A stretch of 64,000 nt of DNA from Phylloscopus collybita (GCA_027886175.1 JAJNNQ010000137.1:33590001-33654000), one strand, 5' to 3'. Shown: positions 1-14,300, counted from the stretch's first letter. The notes: generated from the sequence alone by a model not told the origin. A program made the numbers and translations.

Positions 1-880
1 ACTTTTCAACTTAAACTTAAAATGCTCTGTTTAAAAATGTAGGGGCCAGATCCTCAGAGCCAGCCAAACCACACATGGTGCAGGCCCAGGGTATAGGGAG
101 GGGGAAAGTGGCTCTAAGCCATTTTTCATCTCCCTGGATTCTAGGTTGAATTGATGCCAAAGGGGCCCCTGGCATAACTGAGAGCAGGAATGCTCTAAAT
201 TACACTAGTTAGAACAGTTCCCAAGGGCCTATCCTATGCCACTTGCTCCTTTCCGCCTTGGCCACCTATGAAGGCCTCCTACACTGCCTTATTTTGTGCA
301 GGGATTTCCTACATCAGGGAATGCCCAGCTGCCCTGTTACGGTACAAAGGTGATAGAGAATCATTGCCTAAGAATTTGCAGAATAAATAAAGCAATTCTG
401 TTAAAGAAAATTACAGAAATAACATAGCATTAGAATTTGTCATCTTAATGACTTTGCTTGAACATCACATTTTTCCTTCCTACCTTCGCTGTGCATTTGA
501 CAGGGAAAGGACTTGTTTTGAATTAGTCTGTAAAGTCTTTGAGGAGGTGCCTTTTTAGGTTGAGTAAAGAATGGTCTGGAGAACAATACAAAAATGTTTT
601 ATACCATTGGAAAAATCAGCACTTTTTTTTTTTTTTTTTAATAAGAATATTGTATATTGTTCTAGTCATGCAGTTTCCAAAAGGAAATGTCTATTACCAA
701 GATGTGATAATGGGAAGACTGAAGTGAGACTGGAATTATTGGAGCATATCCGTCAGAAGACAAATAAGAGGGGTTATAATAAAAAAACCCCAAACAGTTG
801 TAAATATAATCTTAGTTAGTCTGGGAGCTCTCTTTTGCAAGGCATGTTTCCAATGAAAGATGGCAAACTGAAAATCAGCC
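1..880. other. Intergenic DNA, no gene seen
   Basis: AT-rich non-coding sequence. The short open frames here have no recognisable domain and lack flanking splice or promoter context. The only distinct feature is a run of 17 T at 623-639. The right boundary is the start of the LTR-like element. Confidence 0.6.
623..639 (+). repeat. Poly-T run (17)
   Basis: An uninterrupted run of 17 T. It could be the decayed tail of an old retroposon on the minus strand, but no body was recognised next to it. Confidence 0.85.
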
Positions 881-1759
881 TGTCTTGGTTTGAAAGACAG
901 GTATCTGCCAGGGAAAGCTGGAGTTTCCCTTGGAATGGAGAATGTAAACCCCTCACCCCCTCCAAATTATAATTTTGCAATTAAGGGCTTTCAGGCAAAG
1001 ATTTGGGAATAGGAATAAAAGTTCTTTACTAGGAATATTAACAATACAAATGTAGTAGAAAAAAAAAACCAAAACCACCCAACCAAACCAGCAAACAAAC
1101 AACAATCTTGGAAAACCCTGACAGAGTCAGAGCTACAACCTGACTCCCTGTTGGTCAGGGTGTTGGAAGCAGTCCAAAAGTAAATCCTCCTGGAGTGGCA
1201 GATGTGGTTTTGTTGGAGTAGAGATGAAATCCTGTCAAAAAGGGTCCAGTGGGTGAGAAGGGTCCAGTGATGGTGAGAAGGGGTCCAGTCTTCCTCCAGA
1301 AATCGGGTGAAGCTAGATGCCTTGTGTTCCTATGTCTCAGTTTTATCCAGGTAGGAATGGTTGGCTCCTCCCACTGGGTGGAGCATCTCACAATGGAATG
1401 TGGATATACTGCTTTGGGGAGGGTATAGTTTGGGGAGGAGAACAGCCTGGGGAGTCTTAATGGCCCATTGTGAAAAGAGTAAGAAACACTGCCCCACCTC
1501 GTTTTAACAGCTGGCCCATTATCAGAAGGCATCCATCCCCCTCCCCCAGAGTTACAAAAGAGAAAGAAAAAGATCTCCCCAACTGCTTTCAGCAATGAAA
1601 TAGAATACACATTTTTGGTTCCATAACCCAGGACACAGCCCAAGAAAATATTTTCTAATCTGAGGAGGATAAGATCATGACACTTGAGACTTCTCCAAAA
1701 TCTTGAAGTGAAGAATAGAGCAAAATATTCCAAGTGAGATAAACACAACAACAAAAACA
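881..1759. mobile_element. Solo LTR of a passerine endogenous retrovirus
   Basis: An element of about 879 bp begins TGTCTTGGTTTGAAAGACAG and ends ...AAAACA, so it has the TG...CA termini of an LTR. The start, the CAGAGTCAGAGCTACAACCTG segment near 1120-1140, the repeated GGGTCCAGT motif (1243-1290) and the GGCTCCTCCC..GGGTGGAGC segment near 1353-1385 match, from memory, an LTR family common in songbird genomes. Flanks are similar (AATCAGCC left, ATCACC right), compatible with a decayed target-site duplication. No gag, pol or env reading frame adjoins it, so it is a solo LTR left by recombination between two LTRs. The minus-strand open frame inside it is incidental. The exact family (ERVL or ERVK type) and the orientation were not determined. 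Confidence 0.7.
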
Positions 1760-4700
1760 TCACCTGTTATAGTTGATGTTTTTTTTTAATACAAGATTAA
1801 AAATTTGAGTAGAGAATAAAACCTGATATTTCATACTTGATTATGACTTATAGTTTAAGACAGAGTTTTTAGGGGTTAGAGTGCAATTTCATGAGGGCAG
1901 ACTATCCCACAGTGACAGAACCAGTTGACACAACTTCTTGGGCTAGGCATGTCTCAAGTACGGTTCTGTATTTCTGTATGTAAGCAAAAAGAGGGAGATG
2001 TGGGGGGATCCAAATCTTTCTCTGAGGCCGCTGACTGCCCTCACATTATAAACAACTGTAATATTGATCACAACAAATATAGTCAAAAGTCAATACTGGG
2101 TTACAGTGGAATGTCAGTTGAAAAAAAAGGAAGACCATGTTAGACCTGAACAGAACATCTTCAAAATGTGTGGGAGAGTTCAGTTTTTGAAATGACTGAA
2201 GGCCTGAAGTAACCTCTGAACTTTAATTACCAACCAGCAATGTCTTACCTTCCTCTTGAAAGCATTGTTCTTCATACCCACGTCTTCAATGTTTATGACT
2301 AAGTTTTCAAAAGGATTGTGGTTTGGTCTAAAGTTGCAATTTGAACACAAATATTTATTATGTGCTCTTGTCCAAAGCAACTAGAATTTGAGCTAAAAGG
2401 TTTGAATTGGCTTTGGAAGGACTAATGTATATTCTGAGCTGCCTCAGGGACAGCCAGCAGGATTCTTTCTGCTACTTGTGCTGTTGCATGTATCTTCCAC
2501 CTGTATTTTGAGCACTGGGTACCAAAGCTGAGGCTCTGGTGCATACCCTGTGGATGTTTCACTCCCTGGTGAATCAGGAAGTCATACAGCCACCTCCCAT
2601 GGAAAGAGCACTTGGAAAGTGTTAGTGAAATTTCCAAACTCTTGGAATAGAGTTAGTGAAAATTTCCTCCATGTTTTCATAGTACTACTCTTTTTAAGAA
2701 ATGCATTTATGGGTGGAGATGTGAATTTTGAATTCCCTTTGCTTTCTTACCTCATCTAAGCATTGTTAAGTTTTACAGGGTAGGAAATTCCTCTTGGATG
2801 TAAGAACTGTTAGTAGGAAAGACTGTCTTTCTGCCTTTCTGTGTACAACTGCTTTAATTAATGTTTCCTGGAAGTCCTAGGAACAGATAGAGTAACAGCA
2901 CATGTGAAGGAATATCTGTGCAATATCTGTGCAGTGAAATTATCATGGCAGACATCTCCTTCTGAGCAAGGAAATTCTTGTCTGACTGAAGGAATCTTCT
3001 CCTATACTTCTTTGCTTAGAACAAAGGACTCAAATCAACTGAGAAATAAAAGATTTCTTTTTTCCTTGTCAAATACAGGAGATCTCACTCTGAGTTCTCA
3101 AGCTTCCAGCACTCTTGTTTGTTAGCAAGTGCAGAATTGAAATTTTATGGCCAAACTCCTAAAGGGTGTGCTTTGACAGACATACTAGATGTCCTTTGAA
3201 GAAATTAGAGGTAGATCCCTACCCATAGGACAAATTTTTCCTTGGTTTCAATTCACAGGAGCGGTCTTATGACCTCAGGCTTTGTTGCATTGCATTTTGC
3301 TTCACATTGTCAACTTTGACAAACCAGAAAGATGCTTGTTTGCCTACTGGATTGATTCTCTAGCTATCAAGCTACAGACAGCACCAGACAGCCAGTGTAA
3401 CCGGCTTCTCACAGGTCAGTCAGTGCTCAGTTTTAATTCAGTGAGATGTTGTGGACCTGACAAGCTACTTAGAACACATGCTGAAAGTTCAGCAAAATCA
3501 CACCTACTGAAATTGCTTTCTTTCACAGGGCAGTTTGTGAAGCACTGGAAACACACAGGTAGCATCTTACAGTGTCACAATAGGCTTTCTGAACTTACTG
3601 CTGCCACTGATCCATAAGAACACTAAGAAAGACTTGAACTTTTTTTTTTTTTTTTTTTTTTTTTTTAGATAGCTTAAATGATCATGTGATGACACTTTCA
3701 AATACCAAAGTAATTTTGTCATACTTTGGGGAAATCTTAAGAAAATTAATAATGTTTTCTGACAACTGTGCCAAACTATCTGTGCACAGTATGTTAAACC
3801 TGCAGTAAGACATGGTCTTACTGGAGATCTCATCCCCCTCCAGACAACTTAGTCTACAATATATTTGACAAACAGATATGATTCTGATTTTGTAAGGGCA
3901 GAAACTGAGTTTGTACAATTAGAGCAAAGTTTTGTGGGCTGTCAGTAGCACAATCCAGAAAGGACTCAGATATAACTTTAATTACAGAAAAGAAAATGGT
4001 TCAGAAAAATGGTGAGGTCTAACTTTCTTGAGAAAAACTGATTTAGAAGGGAACACATGAAGTGACTGGAACTAGAGTTCACTAAATTCGGGCTGATTAT
4101 GTCTCTGAGCTGGATTCTTCTTTGGATGTCTAGTTCAGCTGTAGGTCCCTGCAGACAAGGATTATAAAGAAGAGTAGAACTTACAACCAGTACACCACCC
4201 AGCTTTATTGCATGTCTCAGAGGGAGATGGAATAGCGTTGAATGAATAGTCTTTATTTTACAAATTCAAATTCACAAAATGAAATAAAACATTTTGCATT
4301 CTAAAATTGAAATTAGTCATATAGGTTGGGGAAGGAAACATTCGTTCAGCAGGAAATTCCAATATTTTGATGTGTGTTTACATCCAGAGCAAGGAGGAGA
4401 TATTAAAGCTTTTACTGAGTAGAATTTTCTCTGAAAGCTGTTATTGACAGTATCAGAATACTCAATTTTTTTGTCAACTCCAGACATGATCACAGGATTT
4501 GTAAGTCTAAAAGTAATGAGATTTTTGGAGATTGTGTCCTAGAAGAAGAAATAACTTCGTTCTTTTGACTCTTACAACTTTGAGCAGTCCAACTGGACTG
4601 AATGATGCCAGTGGGAATACTCATGGGAGGAGAAAGAGTTGTGATCAGAACCACACAGAGGTGTCACCGTCTCACATTGAAGTATTGCAGATAAGAACTT

Positions 4701-7700
4701 GAATGCAGTGACAGCTGTAGGTGAAAGCTTGAGCAGTGTCTGCATGCAGTCCTTGACTCCTTCCAGTGTGCCTTGTCCTTTGCCTTTATATGCACCAAAT
4801 TCACCCACAAAATTTTTTAGATATAAAAGTATTACCTGTATTTAGTACTCAATTTGAAAATATTAAACTAATTAATTATTATTACATAAATGATTTTTGA
4901 AGAGGCTAATCACCATTATGGAATGATTTTATGAAACACAAACCAGCTAGTTTTCAGCTACAAAACAGCTCCCAAACTACAACTGGCTTCCAACTTTTAA
5001 AATGGCCTAAGAAATGTTCTTGAAATGTGCTGAGATCAATTTGTACTTTCTTGAAAGTCTGGTGTAAAATCACATATGTCTGACAGGCAGTTAAACCTCT
5101 GTGGGATGGGAGAAAATCCTGTTTTAATGGATTTGCTCGGAAGCATCCTATAGCACTGCTCCATTCAGTTTTCATACAGCTTTGCTTCCTTGTTCTTCCT
5201 CCTTCTGAATCCTAGTGCAGAGACTGCTTCCAGACATTTATCCTCACACTCACTTAGCCTCAAGGGAAATTATGCTTGTGACTGGTCCACATGTATTTCT
5301 CATTTAATACCAATTTTCTAACCCTGTGCTATCTTTGTCTTCATTGCATCATCCTCAGAAAATTACTGTCCCCCATTTTTTCAATGCATTTATCAGCCTT
5401 GATATTCTTCACTAGTCTGTGGGAACCACAATTCCTTCCATAGTGATGTTGCTTCAGATACACAAGCAGTCTGTATTCCACCCTCATTCAGATTCTGTCC
5501 AGATGCATCCACCCTAATCTTTTGCTTATCTAATCCAAGTCCTTTGGGCAAAGTCTGAAATGAGGCTAAGAACTCAGTGACTGGAAATGTGCCAGCATGC
5601 CTTCCATTCTGTAGTAATTTATCACAGATTTTAGAAATGAAATTTTCCAGCATATAATTATAGAGATGGACAGTGTCCATTTATTAGTAGTCCCATACTC
5701 TGGTCTGTCAGTTACAGGTGTTGCTGGCGAATGCTATTAAAACATGCACCTGTTATTCCCATTTTTCATGCTATGGCTTTTCACTAGTAATTCCAGTCCC
5801 CTTCTCATGCCCTTGTGAAATGATACTCAAACAAAGCCACAAGTGGTTCAGTTTAACGTTGCTCCACAGCCTGTGTACAGCTGAATGCTCATGTAGATTT
5901 ATTTTCTCTTCTCATTACAGCAACTCTCCTTTTAGCAACTTTAGAGGGTTGCCTTTTCTTGCTGACTGCTAATCAAATGAAGAGCGTGCTTTCAAAAGAG
6001 ATGAGCAGAATGTAAGAGCATACTCAGGTGTCTCCCAGTTTTCTGATGGCTTTGAGGGAATGGTCATGAGACACTGGAAGGCCAGTGTTGGAAGGTGGAA
6101 GATGCAGAAAGGGTGAAAAACTGGTATTTGGAAAAACTGTTGATTGTGTCTTTTTCCATGATTACATGTGTAGGCACTGAAAGGAGTGTAATTCCTGACA
6201 ATATGGTTATTTTCAAAAAAATTCACCAACTAATCCACATCAGTTTTTCCTGTAGTAAACAATTAAAAGAGCTATTGCTGAGCACTGAATAACCTCGGAT
6301 CTCAGAATCTGAGTCCACTTAGTGGGATTGTTACCCTACCATTTCCTTCTGAGACCCCAAAAAGTGAGAGAGAATCCTGAACGGATTAACAGATTAAGGC
6401 TTTACCAACCCATGATTTTTTTCTCTCCTCAGTTTGAAAGCGTGTTTAGGGCTGTCCATTGGAGCAGGTTTTGAAAGCATAGTCATAGAGAAATGCAGAT
6501 GGTAGCTAGCAGCTACTAGTCTAATAAGAGAGTGCATTTGTAATGATAATAGCTCACTATCCATGTAAGTATACCTTAGCAATTTTCAAGTAAACATAAA
6601 GAAATCTGAAAAGAGAAGACTAACATAATACATTCTATAAGAGGAAAGGACTATACAAAGTAACTTTCTTTTTTCTAATCCTTGGCTGTGAACTGCAGGC
6701 TGTTCAGTGCCACAGCACATCTGTACATATGTAGACACTTTGGTATAATCCATGACAAAAATCTTGCAAATGTGCTTGTTGTTTAAGATTCTATCCTACC
6801 ACTAAGAAGTGTTAACCAGTTAAAGTGAAGCCACTAATTTAGATTGTTTATAAATAACTTTATTGTTCATGGCTTTTGTGGAACATATTAAGTAGATAGA
6901 TTTCAGAGCATTTTTTTTTCTTTAATTGTATGAAGGTCTCAAGTGGAAGAGTGCTTCTTAAATTAATATGATCTCACTTACTGCCTTTAAAAAGGTCCAG
7001 TCAGTCTCTTGTCACTGTGGCAAAGTAGGATACATCACAGGTATGTCAATTACCAGACTATGAAGAGAATATAAACAGGGATTAGGATTCAATAAATCTA
7101 ACACACATAGAAATATGTTCCTGTCTGCCTGCTGTAATTTTACAAAATAGGGAGAAAGGGGAAAGATTCTGGGGCTGTAATTTGGTAAATCCACTAGTTT
7201 TAGAAGTCTGCCAGTTGTGTCATCCACTTGAGACAGCTAAAACTGCAATTGAGAAAAGAAGCAGCAAAGTCAGTGAATATTTTAAATGTGAATGGGTGGC
7301 TTCTTTACCTTGACAAGAAATATTTGCAGTGCTCCTCTAAATCTTCCCAATTGCTTCACATGATTTTTTATGAAAATGTTTTTAAGATCTTCATAGCTCC
7401 TCATGAAATTTTTTAGGAATTGCTTCTGACTTTTTTTTTTTTTTTGTCTTAAGAAATTAACCTTCAAGGTGCTTATCCTCCTCAAATTCTGTTGGGATCA
7501 GGGATTGATTAACTCCTAGGTTCTTGCAAGACTGGGCCCGATAAGCAATCTTATTTGATTAGTTAAACTCCATAAGTTGCTGAGTTGTCTCCCATTTTGC
7601 TTTCTGCCAATAACCAATTTCAGTATAGGACCATTCTTTACAAATTGGTAGGAGCACATTCAGAGCCTTGAAAGAAATGGTGTGGTTGCCATGGACTGTA

Positions 7701-10700
7701 GATTTAATTTTAAAAAAACATATCTAGCCAAATAGGTGACCGACCCTCAAAAGCATTTGTCCTTTTCTAGAAATGGCTTCTGGTTCAAAAATCTCAGTAA
7801 TCTGCTTTCAATTTTATGTATATTGATGTTATTTTTTATTTAGTCAACATTTTATGGGGCCATTATTATAAGGGGAGGTCTGGATAATTAAAACTATCAT
7901 GGCTTCATGATCATTAGTGGTAAAATTCATCTGTTGACATGAATTTGTCTTTTTTTTTTTTCACTGCTTCAGCTGCTTCAGAAATGCTGATGCTTTTCTT
8001 CTGTGACATCAGTGTAGTAGTCTACTACTGTAGTCTGTTAATGTCAATAAGGGCTGGCTGAAACAGTGTCAGGTACTAACGATTAAAGAGGGCAGGGCCA
8101 TCTGAAACCACAAACTGCTGCCTGCTTTTTCTGCTTCTTGACCCTTTCTCTGGAATATAGAAATTCTCAACTATTTCATCTTCCAAAATATTTTAGTTAC
8201 AGGACAGGAGCAACTGTAATATGCTGTACTGTAATTAGAAGTTATTATTTCAATATTAATGCAGCACACAGCATTGAAAGGTGATCTTTTTCATATTAAG
8301 CTGGCTAGTCACCTTGGACTGCTGGGTTTGGAAAGAGCACTCATTTTCACACTGACTGGTAACAAGTGCTCACTAACTTTTTCCCATAGTAGTAACAATT
8401 CTATGTAAAAAAGTATTTTCAACCATTCAAAAATGGGAATGCCTGATTATATGGGCATGTCTACTGCACGATCTTCTGCCTAAATATTTTGGATAATTTA
8501 TGCATCTATTTGGGAAACACTTCTGGACTAACCCTTTTCTTTAAAACTGTGTGAATTAAACTAGTACAGTTTTGCAAAGCTCATTTTGGTTAAGTGATGG
8601 GCTTGTTGACATTTCTGTGGTTTTGCTGGCAGGAGTATTCCTTAAAAGCAGATCAGAACAGAAAGTATTTTTTCCCCTGTTACTGCACCTATTAGAGCTT
8701 TGGAGACTTGACTTTCATGTTTTATATTCTGTAATCAACATATTCCTGGCAGGGGATTGTCCTGATTAGATTCTTGCGACACATCTGTGATCTATCCATA
8801 GAACAAGATGAGCTGGCTGTCAAACTGACTCACCAGCCATGCTCATTGTGGACCCTCATGTCTGTCTGTAAAGGTCACTTCTTCAGAAGTACTATGTCCT
8901 CTGGAGTCTTCAAGCACTCATATTGTCTAGTTTTTCTGTTCTTAACAGTCAAATTTCTGTGTGTGGGGCTGAGCATGCTATAGCCTAGACAGACTCTGTG
9001 AGCTGCAGGATAATACCTGAGAGGACACCACCTGGCAGTGTGGGATGATGCTGTGGGTGGATAATGGAACTCTCAATACTTGGTTTGGCATCTCCTTTTT
9101 GCCCTACATCATAAGTATAAGGTGGGTATTTTCACCTTGCTCAGCAGCTAGCAGAGCTACCTGGTTGTACCATACACCAGACAGGAGAGATAACAATTTG
9201 GCACTGCTGACAAGAAAAAGGGCAGAGGGAATGAATTTTTGCTGTGACCATCCCTTTCACACAAAGCTGGTAAATATTAACACACCATTCAATCAGGTAA
9301 AAGCAGAAATATGCTGTAACATAGGTCATCTGACAGCTGGCCATATGCTGCGAGCAGTGATTTCATGTGGCAAGTATGAATAAACCTGTTTCTGGGAACT
9401 ATTTGGAATTGAATCAGAATTGACTAGTTGATTTTATCCTTCTTAAATAGAATATCCTTTCTTAGCCCTTGCGTGTTAATGCTTGAGCTGGTCACTAACT
9501 GAGATGGAAGTTCCCCATTGGCTTCAGAGGAGGGGGATAGAAAAAAGAATGCAGCAGGATGAAACCTCGTTTTATGCGCTTAAAACTTAGAGATTTTAGT
9601 TCAAGGCTTCTCTGTTTTTCATTGTGCAGAACCTAGTGACAATGGTTTGCCAGGTGTCTTTCTCTAGGCTTTTGAAAGCACATACATTTTCTGTCATTTT
9701 GTTCCAGAATACAGAGTGTCTTCTGTGGATGTAGTGGATTTAATTATTTAAGTCTTGTTCACGTCCTGGTACTTCATAGATAGCTGTTCCCTAAATCTCT
9801 AACAGTAACATGATATTGGGATTCTCAACAGAAGGAATATGCAGACAATATGAACACTACTGTAACACCCCTTTATTTCAGCTGCAATTGCAATTCATAA
9901 AATCTTTGCAAAATAATTTTAAAAAAAGGTTGTAAGATAAATACCATAGATACAGTCCCTAGAAACCACATCACACTTTAATTGAGAGCAGATGCAATAT
10001 TGCAGAAGCCCAGGGAATGTTGCAGTTCGTATTCTCCCTCCCTGGCTCCTTCCAGGGGAGCACAATACATTTTGATTAATATACATCCTGGCAAGTTTGT
10101 ATGCAAATTTCTTACATATAAACCGAAATTAATCTAAAACGTCCTTGCACTCAAAAATGGTGATTCATGGACGCCATTTTCCTATTTCTTCTTCAATCAT
10201 GAAACATTGCCCATACTTTGGGTTGTGCCTTAAAGATTTCCAATTGAACAGGGCATCTGGGAACTCAAGGGAGAACTTGCTTTGCCAAAAATTCTCAAGC
10301 ACAAATAGCAGTGAATTGGGAAATGTGTGTCTTTTATCTGGTTCATCTTCTAGTTCAAAGATTTTGTTTGGGCTAGTCTTTCATGTTACTTCTTTATCAT
10401 CACTTCTGGGGAAAAAAAAAAAGGCATGAAGTCATACAGTGCTCCCAGAACTCCTATCTCTATTGAAACAGGCACTAGAGAAAAGAAATAGTGAGAACCT
10501 GGTATTTTTCAGTCCCACTTGTTTAACTGATGAAAGACTATGATGTATCCTTAGCCTGAAAACATTCCTGTGTGCATTTTTGGAGACAGAAACCAGGTAT
10601 TAAGGAACACAGAGACAAATAGCTTAAGAGTCCAGGTGCATAACTTGCACTTTTAAGTCATTCTCTCATCCATGTCCATGTACACCATTTTATTCTCCTG

Positions 10701-10978
10701 AAAGCCAAGTCAAATGCACAACCCCATATAACCATTTTAAAAACATCAAATCTGCTTTTGTGTAGCTCTCCTCTTGCTACCTTTAAGGATTGCCTAAAGC
10801 AAATGCAGTTCTCTGGAGGAACTATCAAGGTTTAGAAATCTTCAAAACAATTGCCAACCAAACACATTCAATTCCTGCTAAGTCAGCTGATTTTGAGATA
10901 GATTTTATAGTGCAACTATTTTGAAGAAACGTGCTGACAAGATAGCATCTCCAAGAAGAACACTGCACATCATACTGT
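1760..10978. other. Intergenic DNA, no gene seen
   Basis: About 9 kb of AT-rich sequence with only short, unrecognisable open frames, all consistent with chance. Minor features are a 12-bp tandem duplication (AATATCTGTGCA twice, near 2914-2936), a 27-T run at 3640-3666 and shorter T runs near 7433 and 7952. No exon with paired splice sites, tRNA or other RNA gene was recognised. Confidence 0.55.
3640..3666 (+). repeat. Poly-T run (27)
   Basis: Twenty-seven consecutive T followed by AGATAGC. It is a simple homopolymer whose length is prone to sequencing error. No retroposon body was recognised beside it. Confidence 0.9.
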
Positions 10979-10980
10979 GA

Positions 10981-11009
10981 ACACATACATCATACATACA
11001 CATACATAA
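10981..11009 (+). repeat. Imperfect (CATA)n microsatellite
   Basis: CATA/CATACA units run directly into the left arm of a perfect hairpin at 11005-11037. The repeat is short and imperfect. Confidence 0.7.
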
Positions 11010-11037
11010 TCCTTAACACATAATGTTAAGGATTATG
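11005..11037. repeat. Perfect 14-bp inverted repeat, 5-nt loop
   Basis: CATAATCCTTAACA (11005-11018) is followed by CATAA and then its exact reverse complement TGTTAAGGATTATG (11024-11037). The arms do not extend outward. No terminal features of a known MITE are seen. The total of 33 nt is too short for a normal pre-miRNA. Confidence 0.9.
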
Positions 11038-11194
11038 CTTACAGGCTAATCCTTGTTCTGTGTATTGCAGTAGCCATTTGGAGTGTGGACCACACTTTTT
11101 TTATTTAAAAAATACATTTCTCCTCCTTACAAGATTTTTATAAATCCTAGTAAATTATCTCTCTGGATGGTTCTGGGAGGCACATCACTAGCAT

Positions 11195-11335
11195 TAATTA
11201 ATCTTTATTTTCCGAGGAGAAAATGAGGCACAGCAGCTGTGTCTCTCACCTAAGATCTCCTAGATAATCTGAAAAAGCAAAAGCAAATGAGTCCAGATCC
11301 CACTTACTTGAAGGCTCTCTGCTTTTCCCATTAAT
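11195..11335 (-). mobile_element. Ancient MIR-like SINE remnant
   Basis: On the minus strand, the segment reading CTGTGCCTCATTTTCTCC followed by GGAAAATAAAGATTAATTA resembles the conserved MIR core and 3' part (the CTGTGCCTCAGTTTCCTCATC...AAAATGGGGATAAT type). Upstream of it, on the same strand, is a GTGGGATCTGGACTC segment where the tRNA-derived head would meet the core. The copy is heavily diverged, as expected for an amniote-age element. Boundaries are approximate and the assignment is from memory of the family. Confidence 0.5.
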
Positions 11336-14300
11336 ATCCTGTCTTGCTCTTTAATATTTCAGATTACCATACAGTGTGTAGGGAAAGAGTTCATAATGAG
11401 ATAGTATTCCATGGAATTTTTCCAGGGTTCCACCTAGACATGGCATTTTTATTTATATTTTTACAGAAGGCCTCTCCCTTCCCCAGGCCTCACAAAAGTT
11501 TCTCTGATGGAGAGATGGGACAACTTGGGAGGTCTGCATGAAGAACTACATTTTGCTGGATACACTCCTGCTGTTAGCAAATTGCTCCAATGGGAGGACT
11601 ACCCAACTAACTCAGTCAACCTTACTAAAACGGATTCCCTATTTTATAGAGATAGATCCTCTCAGTTAACTCATCTGTAGGATTGTATAAAGGACATACT
11701 ACATGGGGGGAGTAAACAAAAGCTAATGGGGAAGGTATTGTTTGGTACCAGCAAAGGTTGGTAATTACCTGTTTGCTGTTTGCTCTACCTTAGTTTTTAT
11801 GCTTTCCCTGTCTCTCCTCACTGATTCTGATTTTGATTCTGTAAACATAAACCAGTAAAAAGTTCCACAGGGAGCAAAGAAAGAACTCCTTGCAGATTAC
11901 TGCCAATACTGTCAAAGAAAAAAAAAAAAAAGTACATGCAAACCCCACAAAGTATGCTTAGGAGACCCTCATTGATGTTTGCATTTTACCTGAGCTCTGT
12001 GAAATATGAATCCACTGCTCTTTACTGCTACCTGTACAAGTCAGAAACTGCCCAAGCAACTGGAAAGCTTGGTCCTAAGTTACAGGCTTTGACTGGATGT
12101 TTCCTTCAGTCAGCTTTGGCAGACCATGAAAGTATACTGGCTTTCACAGGAAAACCATACTAGTATTATTTCTGCTGCTCTCTTCGAAGACAGGTTCCAG
12201 TTCTCTCTCTTGAAGTTCATGAATATTTCATGATAATATAGTTCAGTTGGCTAATTTTGCTCCTGCTAGTTTTCTGGCAGCAGTACTGTTACGTCAGTGA
12301 GTTTCTCACAGCATTGGATAGCTTTTGAAAGCTGGTCACACTTTTTGAAAGAGCAATGTGTAATTACAGCTGTGTGGCTTTTTTTTTTTTTCCTTTATTG
12401 TAGCTTGTCAAAGCAACTGATAGGTCGATCAAATCTGAACTGTGAGCTATAAAGGCAAGAAAGCAGGGCATAGATGGCTAATTCGTTGGAATGTCTGTCA
12501 GATGGGAGATCCAACTAATGCAAATTACAAGATAGGAACAGTTTATTGTGTGTCTTTTTACAGGCTGTATGCAGTAGTGAACAATGCTGGGAAGACAAAT
12601 ATGATGCTTACTCTCCCAGTGTAACTGAAGGTCACTCAAATGTGATTTTGCAATATGACAACATGGTAAACAGCTAAGTAAGGATTGCTCAAGTTTCAAA
12701 CCTTAGCAAGCACAAAGAAAGCAACTAGATGGTTACAACCATTTATATTTAGTTTAAAACAGTGAACAAAGAATGAGAGCTGTAGAAATACAAACCCTCA
12801 ACTTGTGAGGCTGAACTTATTCTATTGGAAGTTATCAGTGATTATCTAAACAATTAAGCACTGGGAGCATTATATGCCAGTAAATTGACATCAACCTTCC
12901 TTCTGTTTGAGTTTGTGATCCTTCATCAGTCAGTGACCTTCTGGGAGATGAGATTGTACTCCACATCTATATGCATGCTCCTTAGTTACTTTCTGATAAT
13001 TTTAAAGCCATGGTATGGCAGTTCTTGTCAGTGTTTCTGGCAGCATCACTGACATCACTGAAAAATGGAAGCCTAGATGCTAGTGTATTATTATGGTTAG
13101 TTCTGTAATGAGTACACCTATCCAGGGCTGGAATAGGATAGGAGAAACTTGTGAATGTTTCATCCCAACAGCAAATTGAAAAAGAAGGGAAAAAACCACT
13201 GTAATTCACAGACTCTGCCACAGCTCTGTGGGAAACATATATCCTTGCATTTTTAAGTCATGGAGGCACTTTTATTGTATTTGTTTTTGTTGTCATACTA
13301 TATTAACTGATCATTGTTTTAATTGTATAAACTCTGCTAGATTGCAAATAAGCTGTAAAATCATACCATGATATGTAAGTATATGACAAACAGATATTAC
13401 ATAGTATTGCTTCAATTAGTCTTGATTGGTTTTTGAGTCATTCTCTGAAGCCAGTAAGTCCCAGTGTTTTAAATCTATCAAAAAAGACATCAACATCTGC
13501 TCTTACACAATTTCTGTGTGCTTAGCAGAGTCCTCTCCCAGTTTGGTTTCTCATGTGAAAGACTCACTCTGTTGTGTAGGAAAACAACATCATCTCCTTG
13601 TTTACCATGCACTAATGTTTATTGCAAGACAAAAACATTCTGCCGTTCTAGAGGTGAGTTACTATATTGTATTTCATTGAGGAGAAAGATGGATGCAGAT
13701 TGAGTGTTACATAATAGAACCTTATTTTTAAATATACAATATAATGAGCTTTGGGTCAAAATATTGATACTAACTTGCATCATAACAGCTGAGCCTTTTC
13801 AGCTCCTATTCGGATAAAAAAATAGGATTTGTATAAAGGTATGTCACTGGCTTGTGACTCAGAAGAAAAGTCCCCATTACAGACCTGTGTAATTTCAGAC
13901 CTTGCATAGAAAACCCCAAACCAAATAAAATTAATATCTGCCTATTTGTATCTCAGGTTCCTTGGGTAGACAAAGGAATGCAACCAGACTCCTGGGATAC
14001 CTAAGGAGGACAAGGGCAGCTAAGCCAGCACACCTTTGTAAATGCAAGCTGAATGACCTAGATCCTTCCAGGTATGCAGTCACCATTCTCCAAGACCTGA
14101 AGAATTTAGGCTAGTGGTTTGGTGTTCAAAATGGTGTTCACAGATGCAGAAGGTCAGATCCAGTGAGGATTTAGGTGCCTAAAAGTTAATTTAACACCAG
14201 CCTTCTGACATCTGCTCCTCGGTGCTCACTCTGTGCTGGATGCAGAGGCTCCCTCTGCAGTAGGGGGAAGAGCTGGCTTTCAAAAGAGCTGGCAAGTTAA

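Noticed and set aside
1155..1763. 202-codon minus-strand frame
   Set aside because: Lies entirely within the LTR-like element and does not resemble a retroviral or host protein.
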